Source: an uncultured Collinsella sp. | GTDB taxonomy: Bacteria; Actinomycetota; Coriobacteriia; Coriobacteriales; Coriobacteriaceae | NCBI GenBank assembly: GCA_900540945.1 | Contig: UQHQ01000007.1 | Coordinates: 20,132 to 84,131 of the forward strand | Length of the DNA: 64,000 nt | Direction: 5' to 3' | Shown here: positions 51,122 through 59,199 of the stretch, in pieces | Numbering within the stretch: position 1 is the stretch's first letter | How the letters are laid out: each line of letters begins with the position of its first letter | Position numbers and translations under genes: made by a program | Notes under the pieces: generated by a model | Told to the model about the DNA's origin: nothing | Databases searched by the model: none | What the model saw: the letters and a program-made list of their open reading frames with translations, nothing else

Positions 51122-51607
51122 ATGTTCTCAATCGGTCAACACGTCATTCATCCGGGTCAGGGAGTCTGCACCGTCGTCGGCTTTAGGGACGACACACCGC
51201 AGCCCATGTTGTTGCTCGAGACCAAACAGGGACATGCGCAGACGATTCTCATGTACCCCGTGGCGCAGGCCGACCGTCTGCATGCCGCTATCTCCCAGCA
51301 AGATGCAGAGCACCTGCTGAGCCACTACGATGAGCTGGAGTGCGACACCTTTACCGAGCGCAATAGCTCGCTCGAGGAGACGCACTTTAAGCAGCAGCTC
51401 AAGCTGGGCGCGCCCGAGACGGTTCGCGTGGCAAAAACCATGATGCACCGTATTCGCCAGGCCGAGGAAGCAGATAAAAAGCCCAGCTCCTACTACATGC
51501 GCGTACTCAAGGAAGCCAAGCGCCGCTCCATCGAGGAGTTCGCCGTGGCCCTGGGCGTCACCGAAGAGGCCGCCGAAGCCCGCCTAGCCCAAGCCGCCCT
51601 CAACTAA
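51122..51607 (+). CDS. CarD/TRCF-RID family transcriptional regulator
   Basis: The 161-residue protein begins MFSIGQHVIHPGQGVCTVVG, the opening beta-strands of the CarD/TRCF RNA-polymerase-interacting domain. A helical C-terminal domain with YYMRVLKEAKRRSIEEFAVA near residue 125 follows, typical of CarD-like proteins. Such proteins bind the RNA polymerase beta subunit and stabilise open promoter complexes, particularly at rRNA promoters. The start has GGAGGTAG. It is monocistronic, ended by a REP-type hairpin acting as terminator. Confidence 0.9.
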   Translation: MFSIGQHVIHPGQGVCTVVGFRDDTPQPMLLLETKQGHAQTILMYPVAQADRLHAAISQQDAEHLLSHYDELECDTFTERNSSLEETHFKQQLKLGAPETVRVAKTMMHRIRQAEEADKKPSSYYMRVLKEAKRRSIEEFAVALGVTEEAAEARLAQAALN

Positions 51608-51619
51608 CCTGCCCACGCC

Positions 51620-51662
51620 AAAACCACCACAAAGGGGACAGGCACCTTTGTGGTGGTTTTTT
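51620..51662 (+). repeat. REP-type hairpin 1, also terminator of the carD-like gene
   Basis: A 16-bp perfect stem, AAAACCACCACAAAGG (51620-51635) and CCTTTGTGGTGGTTTT (51645-51660), has loop GGACAGGCA and then more T. It lies 12 bp after the carD-like stop. The same stem and loop recur at 52341 and, with the loop inverted, at 53320. Confidence 0.9.
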
Positions 51663-51723
51663 CGTTCTAGTCGTTCTAGTAGTATTCATTCTTAGCGATA
51701 CCTACGAACACAAGGAGTCTTTT

Positions 51724-52323
51724 ATGGCAGAGCTGCTTTCCGCCGGAATCACCCGCGACCGTGCGTTCGAATTGCTCAACGAGCACAACAAAGACCCGTT
51801 CCATATCACCCACGGCGAAACGGTCGAGGGCACCATGCGCTACTTTGCGCGCGAGTTCGACCCCGAGAACGAGGAGTTTTGGGGCATCGTCGGCCTGCTA
51901 CACGACCTGGATTGGGAGGAACATGAGGACGACCCCATGAACCACACTATCTATGCGGCCGAGATTCTTGAGGGCGAGGGCGCATCGCCTGAGCTCATCC
52001 GCGCCATCCAGACGCACACGTCCGATTTCAACTCTTCGCTGCCCAAGCCCGAGCTACAGATGGAAAAGATCCTGTTTGCCTGCGACGAGCTCACCGGCCT
52101 GATCGGTGCTGCCGTGATCATGCGTCCGAGCAAGAGCGTCATGGACTTTACGACTAAGTCGCTCAAGAAAAAGTTCAAGGACAAGCGCTTTGCCGCCGGC
52201 TGCTCACGCGATGTGATTTCGCAGGGCGCCGAGATGCTGGGTTGGGAGCTCCCCGAGCTCTTCGACCGCACCATCGCAGCAATGCAGTCCTTCGCCCCCG
52301 ACCGCGACACCTTCCAGGCCTAA
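51724..52323 (+). CDS. HD-domain phosphohydrolase-like protein
   Basis: The 199-residue protein has the HD metal-binding pattern FHITHGETVEGTMRYFA, then GLLHDLDWEEHEDDP near residue 58, giving the H...HD...D ligand set. A lysine-rich helical C-terminal part follows. HD enzymes hydrolyse phosphate esters such as nucleotides or cyclic dinucleotides; this short, single-domain form is usually annotated only as HD family and its substrate is unknown. An AAGGAG ribosome site supports the start. A REP-type hairpin ends the gene. Confidence 0.87.
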   Translation: MAELLSAGITRDRAFELLNEHNKDPFHITHGETVEGTMRYFAREFDPENEEFWGIVGLLHDLDWEEHEDDPMNHTIYAAEILEGEGASPELIRAIQTHTSDFNSSLPKPELQMEKILFACDELTGLIGAAVIMRPSKSVMDFTTKSLKKKFKDKRFAAGCSRDVISQGAEMLGWELPELFDRTIAAMQSFAPDRDTFQA

Positions 52324-52340
52324 CCGCCCACGCCACCTAT

Positions 52341-52380
52341 AACCACCACAAAGGGGACAGGCACCTTTGTGGTGGTTTTT
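52341..52380 (+). repeat. REP-type hairpin 2, left flank of the RAYT gene
   Basis: The stem AACCACCACAAAGG (52341-52354) and CCTTTGTGGTGGTT (52364-52377) is perfect, with loop GGACAGGCA, followed by TTT and then CGTTTGCGACAGG. It lies 17 bp after the HD gene and 20 bp from the 3' end of the RAYT gene. It probably also terminates the HD gene. Confidence 0.9.
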
Positions 52381-52400
52381 CGTTTGCGACAGGAGGGAGA

Positions 52401-53159
52401 CTAGCCCGCTTTGCGGATCGACCACTCCCCCACGCCCGTCAAGCGCTGGATCTGGCGGATGGAAAGGCCCGCGCCTCGCATTGCGGCAAGCACCTCGTTG
52501 CGTTTAGTCTTGTTGAGGGATTTGACATCGGAGAGCCCACTCAAGCCGAGCGAGCGGACCAGCGCCGTCCCTACATCTAAGGCCTCATCTTCATCGATAC
52601 GTCCACCCGATGGCGGACGAACGACTGTCCCATTCGATGCATCCATAAAGGCCTTATAGTCGCGCACACGGGGAAAGGCAAGACGAACGAGCGCCAAATC
52701 GACCGTTGCGATTTTTGGATCGCGTTCAACATAATCTAGGTGGCTGCTCCATCGATACGCGCCGTATGGACAAACCCCGGCCTTTTGCGGATTGAAATGA
52801 ACATATCGAATAGCGTCGAGAAGGTATTCCTCACTCGAAATAGGGGCGCTTGAAAACCTATCCTGAAAAACATGGCCAACATGTCCGTGGCGACGGTTAT
52901 ACCAAGTTGCGTAGCAAGACATGACAAGATGCATGGCATCGCTCACGTTGTCGCCAGGATCGCTCATGACAAGATGAACGTGGTTGCCCATCAGGCACCA
53001 AGCAATTAATGTAATGTTGAATCTCGTTATCGAGGTCCGGACAAGCGACAGTAGCCGCCTTCTGTCCTTATCATCTTCAAACAGAAGTTGCTTGCCGTTG
53101 CCTCTCATCGTAATGTGATACAGGCCAATCTGTGATTTCTGCCGCGGTTTTCTCGACAT
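52401..53159 (-). CDS. REP-associated tyrosine transposase (RAYT, Y1/HUH family)
   Basis: From ATG 53159, six bases after AAGGAG, the protein is 252 residues. It has the HUH metal site in WCLMGNHVHLVMSDPGD near residue 70 and tyrosines in SCYATWYNRRHGHVGHVFQD, the catalytic helix. Other landmarks are DAIRYVHFNPQKAGVCPYG and a C-terminal GLSIRQIQRLTGVGEWSIRK helix-turn-helix. All landmark residues look intact. In characterised systems RAYTs bind and cut REP palindromes and probably spread them. Here three REP-type hairpins lie at its two sides, which identifies the likely substrates. It is a single-copy gene in the window; the degenerate relative is at 35501. Confidence 0.92.
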   Translation of the reverse strand: MSRKPRQKSQIGLYHITMRGNGKQLLFEDDKDRRRLLSLVRTSITRFNITLIAWCLMGNHVHLVMSDPGDNVSDAMHLVMSCYATWYNRRHGHVGHVFQDRFSSAPISSEEYLLDAIRYVHFNPQKAGVCPYGAYRWSSHLDYVERDPKIATVDLALVRLAFPRVRDYKAFMDASNGTVVRPPSGGRIDEDEALDVGTALVRSLGLSGLSDVKSLNKTKRNEVLAAMRGAGLSIRQIQRLTGVGEWSIRKAG

Positions 53160-53319
53160 GGGCATCTCCTTGCTCTCATGCCAAAAATAACCCCGAGCCG
53201 CACGCAAAGCGGTGAGAATCTACTCGCCGATTAAACCGTCCACCTGCCGAAATGTTAGCTATTGCATGGCGGAAATATGCTTAGATACCGTTAGACAACG
53301 AACGAGCGACCAACAAGCC

Positions 53320-53361
53320 AAAACCACCACGAAGGTGCCTGTCCCCTTTGTGGTGGTTTTT
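53320..53361 (-). repeat. REP-type hairpin 3, right flank of the RAYT gene, inverted loop
   Basis: The stem AAAACCACCACGAAGG (53320-53335) and CCTTTGTGGTGGTTTT (53345-53360) has one G-T pair. The loop TGCCTGTCC is the exact reverse complement of that in hairpins 1 and 2, so the element is inverted relative to them. The following TTTTTCGTTTGCGAGAGG matches the flank of hairpin 2. It ends 15 bp before the proA stop and would terminate proA. Confidence 0.9.
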
Positions 53362-53375
53362 CGTTTGCGAGAGGT

Positions 53376-54662
53376 TTAGGGGCGAACCTGGCCGGTGCCG
53401 CGGAGCTTGTATTTGTAGGTGGTGAGGGCCTCGGCGGCGAAGGGGCCGCGGGCATGGAGCTTTTGGGTCGAGATGCCTATCTCGGCGCCCAGTCCAAACT
53501 CGCCGCCGTCGGTGAAGCGCGTGCTGGCGTTGGCATACACGGCCGAGGCATCGATCTCATCCAAGAAGCGCTCGCAGGCATCGGCGTCCTCGGCGATGAT
53601 GGCCTCGGAGTGCCTGGTACCGTAGCGGTTGATGTGCGCGATGGCCTCATCCTCGTTCGCCACGACCTTCACGCTCATCTCGAGCGCCAGATACTCGCGG
53701 CCCCAGTCTTCCTCGGTCGCGGCCACGTAGTCGTCGCCCTCGGCAAGACCGGCATCGGCGCATGCGGCGCACGTGGCCTCGTCGCCGTGAATGAGCACGC
53801 CATGGTCGTGCAGTACGGCCACGGCCGCGGGCAAAAACGCGTCGGCCACGGCGCGGTCCACAAGCAGCGACTCGGCGGCATTGCACACGCCTACGCGCTG
53901 CGTCTTGGCATTAACGATAATGTTGAGCGCCTTGTCAAAGTCGGCGGATTCATGCACGTAGATGTGGCAGTTGCCCGTGCCCGTCTCGATCACCGGTACG
54001 AGCGACTCGCGCACACAGCGCTGAATGAGACCCGCACCGCCACGCGGGATGAGCACATCGACGATGCCGCGGAGCTTCATGAGCTCGCCGGTGGCCTCGC
54101 GGTCGGTAGACTCGATCATCGACACGGCCGCGCGCGGGAAACCCTGGGCCTCAAGCGCATCGGCCAGTAGTTCGGCAATCATGGCGCAAGAGTGATACGC
54201 CAGCGAACCGCCGCGCAGGATGCAGGCGTTGCCGGTGCGGATGCAGATGCCCGCGGCGTCGGCCGTCACGTTGGGGCGCGCCTCATACACCATGGCAACC
54301 AGACCCAGCGGCACACTCACGCGGGTCAGGTCCACACCGCTTGCAAGCACGCGGTGATCGAGCACGCGGCCGACGGGATCGGGCAACTCAGCGAGCTTCT
54401 CCAGGCCGGCGGCCATGCCCTCAACGCGCTCGGGCGTCAGCAGCAGGCGGTCGAGCAGTCCGGCCGAGGTGCCTGCATCGCGCGCGGCAGACATATCGAG
54501 CTCGTTGGCGGCAATAATGCAATCGATACCATCGCGCAGCGCCGCGGCCATGGCGCGCACGGCCTCCTGGCGCTGGGCATCGCTCGCCGTGGCAAGCGCG
54601 GCAGAAGCGGCCTTGGCCTCGACGGCAAGATCGTGGACATACGTGGCTATATCGACCGACAT
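53376..54662 (-). CDS. proA: Gamma-glutamyl phosphate reductase
   Basis: ProA reduces glutamyl-5-phosphate to the semialdehyde in proline synthesis. The 428-residue aldehyde-dehydrogenase-fold protein has VPLGLVAMVYEARPNVTADA near residue 120, IPRGGAGLIQ, and the catalytic cysteine in GVCNAAESLLVD near residue 260. Its length is normal. It is not adjacent to proB, which lies 1.7 kb away on the same strand with an opposite-strand hydrolase in between, so the two are separately transcribed. Confidence 0.96.
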   Translation of the reverse strand: MSVDIATYVHDLAVEAKAASAALATASDAQRQEAVRAMAAALRDGIDCIIAANELDMSAARDAGTSAGLLDRLLLTPERVEGMAAGLEKLAELPDPVGRVLDHRVLASGVDLTRVSVPLGLVAMVYEARPNVTADAAGICIRTGNACILRGGSLAYHSCAMIAELLADALEAQGFPRAAVSMIESTDREATGELMKLRGIVDVLIPRGGAGLIQRCVRESLVPVIETGTGNCHIYVHESADFDKALNIIVNAKTQRVGVCNAAESLLVDRAVADAFLPAAVAVLHDHGVLIHGDEATCAACADAGLAEGDDYVAATEEDWGREYLALEMSVKVVANEDEAIAHINRYGTRHSEAIIAEDADACERFLDEIDASAVYANASTRFTDGGEFGLGAEIGISTQKLHARGPFAAEALTTYKYKLRGTGQVRP

Positions 54663-54775
54663 GGACGGCCCTTTCTCTTAGATGTTTGCCAACCATGGTA
54701 GCCGATTTGCACGCATCCTCGCCGACGGCGGTAGAATTGGTCAACCCGAAACACCACAACGAATGGAAGCATTAC

Positions 54776-56194
54776 ATGGCGCTCATCACTTCGTACCACG
54801 TCCCCGGCCTGTATGTCGAGGACCACAGCATCGATGTTCCCCTCGACTGGCGCGGCCTTGAGCCAATGCTTTTGGCCGTCGGCAGCACCATGCGCCGCGG
54901 CGCCATGCCGGCGCCCATCGCCGGCGCGCCCGAGAGCATCAAACTCTTCTACCGCGTGGTTTGCGCGCCCGACCGTATCAACGACGACCTGCCGCTGTTG
55001 CTCTTTTTGCAGGGCGGCCCCGGCGGCGAGAGCCCGCGTCCGCTGTCGCCCACCAGCGATGGCTGGATCGAGGAAGCCGTCAAGCACTTCCGCGTCGTCC
55101 TGCCCGACCAGCGCGGCACCGGACGCAGCAGCTGTGTAGACGGGCGCACGATTGCCGCACTGGGCGAGTGCGCGACGGCAGCCGGCTCCGATGCCGCACG
55201 CTCGCAGGCGGACTTCCTCAAGCGTCACCTCGCCAGCTCCATCGTGCGCGATTTTGAGTACCTGCGCCTGGTGGGCTTTGGCGGCAAGCCCTGGGTCACA
55301 CTCGGGCAGAGCTACGGCGGCTTTTTGACGCTGAGCTATCTGTCGCTCTTCCCCGAGGGCGTGGCGGCAAGCTTTACCTGCGGCGGCATTCCGCACGTGC
55401 CGGCGAGCGCCAGCGAGGTCTACGCACACACCTTCCCGCGCATGGCAGCCAAGACGCAGCAGTACTACGACCGCTACCCCGCCGATGTCGAGCGCGTGGC
55501 GGCGCTGGCCGATGCGATCGAGGAGCAAAAGCCCGCACTGCCCGACGGCTCGCCGATGACGGTCGAGCGCCTGCAGCTCATGGGAAGCGACTTTGGCATG
55601 AAGCCGAGCTTTGAGCGCATGCACTGGATTATCGACCATGCTTTTGTTGACGGCGACGGCACGCTGAGCTGCGGCGCCTCGGTATCCGATAGCTTTTTGA
55701 TGCGCGCCTTCGAGCGCACCAACACGCGCACAAACCCGCTGTACTGGACGCTGCAGGAGTTCATCTACGCCGACGGCGACACCATGCCCATTCGCTGGGC
55801 CGCGGCAGAAGAGAAGGCACACCGTGCCGAGTTCGACACCCTCGCGCGCCCGCTCATGTTTACCGGCGAGGCCATGTTCCCATGGATGTTTGAGCAGATG
55901 CCCGAACTTAAGCCCTTCAAGCCCGCGATGGATCTGCTGATGGAAGACACGAGCTGGGACAAGATCTACGACCCGCAGCGCCTAGCATGCAACGAGGTAC
56001 CACTCCAGGCCGCCGTGTACTTCGATGACATGTACGTGGACTCGGGCATGCAGCTCGACACGCTCAGCCGCGTAGGCAACTCGCATGCCTGGGTGACGAA
56101 CGAGTTTGAGCACGATGGCCTGCACGGCAGCGTGGTGTTCAAGCACCTCTTCGACGAAGCCCTCAACCGCGGAGACCTGCGCCGGATCTTCTAG
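54776..56194 (+). CDS. Alpha/beta hydrolase, proline iminopeptidase-like (S33)
   Basis: From ATG 54776 the protein is 472 residues; an in-frame start 90 bp upstream overlaps the proA promoter region and lacks content. It has LLLFLQGGPGGESPRPL (oxyanion-hole HGGPG-type motif, here QGGPG), VVLPDQRGTGRSS, and the nucleophile elbow LGQSYGGFLTLSYL near residue 175. This combination defines the S33 prolyl aminopeptidase/tripeptidyl family. There is no signal peptide, so it is a cytoplasmic peptidase probably releasing N-terminal proline. Its position between proA and proB, all linked to proline, may be meaningful. Confidence 0.88.
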   Translation: MALITSYHVPGLYVEDHSIDVPLDWRGLEPMLLAVGSTMRRGAMPAPIAGAPESIKLFYRVVCAPDRINDDLPLLLFLQGGPGGESPRPLSPTSDGWIEEAVKHFRVVLPDQRGTGRSSCVDGRTIAALGECATAAGSDAARSQADFLKRHLASSIVRDFEYLRLVGFGGKPWVTLGQSYGGFLTLSYLSLFPEGVAASFTCGGIPHVPASASEVYAHTFPRMAAKTQQYYDRYPADVERVAALADAIEEQKPALPDGSPMTVERLQLMGSDFGMKPSFERMHWIIDHAFVDGDGTLSCGASVSDSFLMRAFERTNTRTNPLYWTLQEFIYADGDTMPIRWAAAEEKAHRAEFDTLARPLMFTGEAMFPWMFEQMPELKPFKPAMDLLMEDTSWDKIYDPQRLACNEVPLQAAVYFDDMYVDSGMQLDTLSRVGNSHAWVTNEFEHDGLHGSVVFKHLFDEALNRGDLRRIF

Positions 56195-56291
56195 CAAAGG
56201 AGTGTCCCAAAGTGCCGGCACAAAAGGAACGTCCCCAAATGCCGGACAAGTACCGGCAATGACGATGCCGCAGGTAGAGGACGGAAAGCGA

Positions 56292-56389
56292 AAACGCCCC
56301 TAAGCGAGCAAGGTGACGTGAAAGAGGAGGGCATTGACCTTTTGGTCATGCCCGACGATTGAACGTCAGATTGCCGCTTAGGGGCGTTT
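56292..56389. repeat. 98-nt imperfect palindrome between convergent genes
   Basis: Nested complementary arms are AAACGCCCCTAAGCG (56292-56306) with CGCTTAGGGGCGTTT (56375-56389), TGACGT (56314-56319) with ACGTCA (56363-56368), and GGGCATTGACC (56329-56339) with GGTCATGCCC (56344-56353) around TTTT. The whole folds as one long stem with internal loops, much larger than a terminator. It lies 14 bp from the proB stop and 98 bp after the hydrolase. It may terminate both, or be a mobile or structured RNA element. Confidence 0.75.
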
Positions 56390-56403
56390 GCAGCGTCAAT
56401 TGG

Positions 56404-57531
56404 TTAGGCGAAGACGATTAAATTATCTCGATGGATCGCGGGCTTCTCTGCCAGGTTTGCGAGCAGGCGGTTGCTGGCGATCTGGTCCTGGCGGCGGCCG
56501 GCGGCAAGCTCCAGCACGTCCGAATCGGCCTCGGCGATACCGCGCGCGACAACCATACCGCTCGGGTCGCATACGTCGAGCACATCGCCCTCGGCAAACT
56601 CGCCATCGACCTCACGAATACCAACCGCAAGCAGGGACGACCCGTGGCCGACCAGAGCTTTCGCGGCACCGTCATCAACCGTCACCGAGCCGTGGGCCTT
56701 GTCGCCCAGCGCGATCCACAGCTTGCGGGGCGCAATATCCAGGCGCTCAGCCGGCGGGTCGAACAGCGTGCCCACGCTCTCGCCGCGGGCAAGGCGCACG
56801 AGCGCATCGGGCTCCTCGCCCGAGCAAATCACGCTCTGAATGCCGGCCGTCATCAAAATGCGGCTCGCGCGAATCTTGGTGATCATGCCGCCCGTACCCA
56901 CCGAGGTCGAAGAATCGCCCGCCGAGGCAATGATCTTGGCATCGATCTTATGCACGACCGGGACAAACTCGGCCGTCGGGTCCTCGTGCGGATTGGCGGT
57001 GTAGAGGCCGTCGATGTCGGAAAGCGTCACGCACAGGTCGGCGGAAACCAGGCAGCTCACGAGCGCCGCCAGCGTGTCGTTGTCGCCGAACTTGATCTCG
57101 TCGACGGTAACGGTGTCGTTCTCGTTGACGACCGGCACCACGCCCAGCTCCACCAGACGCAGCAGGGCGTCGCGCGCATGCAGATAGGACGTGCGACGCG
57201 CCGTGTCGTGACGTGTGAGCAGCACGAGCGAGGTGAGCAGATCACGTGCATGGAACTCCTCGTCGTAGGCCGACGAAATGATGCACTGACCGGCCGAGGC
57301 GCAGGCCTGCAGGCTCGGCAGGTCACCGACCGGTTTGCGGTCGAAGCCCAGCACGGGATAGCCACAGGCGATGGCGCCCGAACTCACCACGACCAGACGC
57401 CAGCCGAGCTTGCGCAGGACAGCAGCCTGATCGGCCAGCCCGCCGATAAAGGCGCGGTTAACCTTGCCATCGGCGCCCACCACCGTGGACGAGCCGATCT
57501 TTACCACCATCGTTTTATAAGAAGTCGTCAT
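56404..57531 (-). CDS. proB: Glutamate 5-kinase
   Basis: ProB phosphorylates glutamate in the first step of proline synthesis and is usually feedback-inhibited by proline. The 375-residue protein has an amino-acid-kinase domain with VVKIGSSTVVG, VVVSSGAIACGYPVLG, PVVNENDTVTVDEIKFGDND near residue 133 and GTGGMITKIRASRI near residue 210. A C-terminal PUA domain (APRKLWIALGDKAHGSV, then VVARGIAEADSDVLE) follows. Length and domain order are normal. It is separated from proA and lies close to the pncB gene upstream on the same strand. Confidence 0.96.
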   Translation of the reverse strand: MTTSYKTMVVKIGSSTVVGADGKVNRAFIGGLADQAAVLRKLGWRLVVVSSGAIACGYPVLGFDRKPVGDLPSLQACASAGQCIISSAYDEEFHARDLLTSLVLLTRHDTARRTSYLHARDALLRLVELGVVPVVNENDTVTVDEIKFGDNDTLAALVSCLVSADLCVTLSDIDGLYTANPHEDPTAEFVPVVHKIDAKIIASAGDSSTSVGTGGMITKIRASRILMTAGIQSVICSGEEPDALVRLARGESVGTLFDPPAERLDIAPRKLWIALGDKAHGSVTVDDGAAKALVGHGSSLLAVGIREVDGEFAEGDVLDVCDPSGMVVARGIAEADSDVLELAAGRRQDQIASNRLLANLAEKPAIHRDNLIVFA

Positions 57532-57584
57532 ACGTCAAACCAATCGAATGCTGAGCGAGCGAGCGAACGGGTGAGCGAGAATAT

Positions 57585-57618
57585 AATCCGCTTTCCTCCG
57601 TCGCATGCGGATCATTTT
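57585..57618 (-). repeat. Palindrome at the end of pncB sharing the TTTCCTCCGTC core
   Basis: ATCCGC (57586-57591) and GCGGAT (57607-57612) form a stem extended with mismatches, around a loop containing TTTCCTCCGTC, as at 48611-48648. It overlaps the pncB stop codon and is likely its terminator. Confidence 0.55.
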
Positions 57619-59117
57619 GCCCAGGGGAAAGCCGATGCCGCGGCCATGTTCTTGCGCACGAGCTCGTCGCGAACCTGGGCCAGGCCCTGTTCCATACCCA
57701 CCACGTAGGTCTGCGGATACAGGAAGCGCTTAAAAGCCGCGTCCAGATGGTCGAGCGCCCAAGCACAGCGCTCGCGCGCATCCTCGATGCTCTCACGCGG
57801 AGCCACCGCACTGCCATCGCGCACGACCGGCACCAGCAGCTCGCGATACTCAAGCTCCGACACATCGGTCACCAGGGCGGCATCGTTCACGGCCACGAGG
57901 GTATTGCCGCGCGCGGCGCCCTCCCCCGCCAGATGGTCCTCGTCATAGATCATGTCGCAGACCGGGCCGCCAAAGCCGTCGTAATAGCGGCGCACACGCT
58001 GCACGCCCGGAATCGTGCGCTTATAGGGCTGCTCGGAGAGCTTCACCACCGGCGTCCACGGTTCCGCATCGCTCGCACGACGGGCGGAAAGCTTGTACAC
58101 GCCGCCCAGCGCCGGCTGATCGTAGCAAGTCGCGAGCTTGGTGCCCACGCCAAAGCTATCGATGGGCGCGCCCTGGTCGAGCAGCGACTGAATCGTGTAC
58201 TCGTCCAGGTCGTTGGACACCGAGATCCCCACATAAGGCAGGCCCTCGGCATCGAAACGACCGCGGACATACTTGGAGAGCTTGGCCAGGTCGCCCGAGT
58301 CAATGCGGATAGCCGACAGGCGCTCGCCCGCCGCCTCCATCTCCTTGGCAACCGTAATGGCATGCTCGCAGCCCTCGCGCACGTCGTAGGTATCGATGAG
58401 CAACGTGCAATTCTTGGGGCTCGACTTGGCAAAGGCGCGGAAGGCCTCGAGTTCGGAGTCAAAGCTCATCACCCAGCTGTGCGCGTGGGTGCCAAAGACG
58501 GGGATGCCGTAACGGCGCCCGGCAAGCACGTTAGACGTGGACGAGCAGCCGGCAACATAGCTCGCGCGGGCGACGGCCAGACCGCCATCGGGGCCCTGGG
58601 CGCGGCGCAGGCCAAACTCGGCGACGGGACGGCCATCCGCCGCCAACACCACGCGTGCCGTCTTGGTGGCGACGAGCGTCTGGAAGCCGACGATGTTGAG
58701 CAGCGCCGTCTCGAGCAGCTGGCACTCCAGCGCCGGACCGGTGACGCGCACCATGGGCTCGCGCGGAAAAACAAGCTCGCCCTCGGGCACGGCGTCAATG
58801 TTCACGTGCGCGCGGAAGTTGCGCAGGTAGTCGAGGAATGCGGGTTTAAACATCGCACCGCCGGCGGGAGCCTGAAGCGAGGCGAGGTACTCGATATCCT
58901 CGGGCGTAAAGCGCAGATTCTCGACGAGCTCGGGGAGCTCGGCGGTGCCGCACATGACGGCGTACGCGCTGCCAAACGGATGGTCACGGTAAAACGCCGT
59001 AAAACAACCTTGCTCATTGGCTTTACCGCTCTCCCAAAGGCCCTGGGCCATAGTGAGCTCGTACAGATCGGTGAGCATTGCGATGTCGGTGGGATACGAG
59101 ATGTCGGTCAAAGCCAT
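57612..59117 (-). CDS. pncB: Nicotinate phosphoribosyltransferase
   Basis: This enzyme makes nicotinate mononucleotide from nicotinate and PRPP, the salvage entry to NAD. From ATG 59117, with AAAGGT upstream, it is 501 residues. Motifs are SYPTDIAMLTDLYELTMAQG at the N-terminus, VFGTHAHSWVMSF near residue 205, AIRIDSGDLAKLSKYV, and GVGTKLATCYDQPALGGVYK near residue 330. These fit the longer PncB2-type family. An in-frame opening further upstream overlaps the next gene and is not coding. It may be co-transcribed with the upstream coiled-coil membrane protein, as 82 bp separate them. Confidence 0.95.
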   Translation of the reverse strand: MALTDISYPTDIAMLTDLYELTMAQGLWESGKANEQGCFTAFYRDHPFGSAYAVMCGTAELPELVENLRFTPEDIEYLASLQAPAGGAMFKPAFLDYLRNFRAHVNIDAVPEGELVFPREPMVRVTGPALECQLLETALLNIVGFQTLVATKTARVVLAADGRPVAEFGLRRAQGPDGGLAVARASYVAGCSSTSNVLAGRRYGIPVFGTHAHSWVMSFDSELEAFRAFAKSSPKNCTLLIDTYDVREGCEHAITVAKEMEAAGERLSAIRIDSGDLAKLSKYVRGRFDAEGLPYVGISVSNDLDEYTIQSLLDQGAPIDSFGVGTKLATCYDQPALGGVYKLSARRASDAEPWTPVVKLSEQPYKRTIPGVQRVRRYYDGFGGPVCDMIYDEDHLAGEGAARGNTLVAVNDAALVTDVSELEYRELLVPVVRDGSAVAPRESIEDARERCAWALDHLDAAFKRFLYPQTYVVGMEQGLAQVRDELVRKNMAAASAFPWAK

Positions 59118-59199
59118 GGGGCGACCTTTCGAATACGTTGTACAGACGTTGACGGTTGGACGAGGCGGACGTGCGGGCATGGAGCCCGGCGCGAACAGG

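Noticed and set aside
51620..53361. CRISPR-like repeat array
   Set aside because: Only three copies at irregular spacing of ~720 and ~980 bp, separated by genes, and no cas genes; the hairpins fit REP elements.
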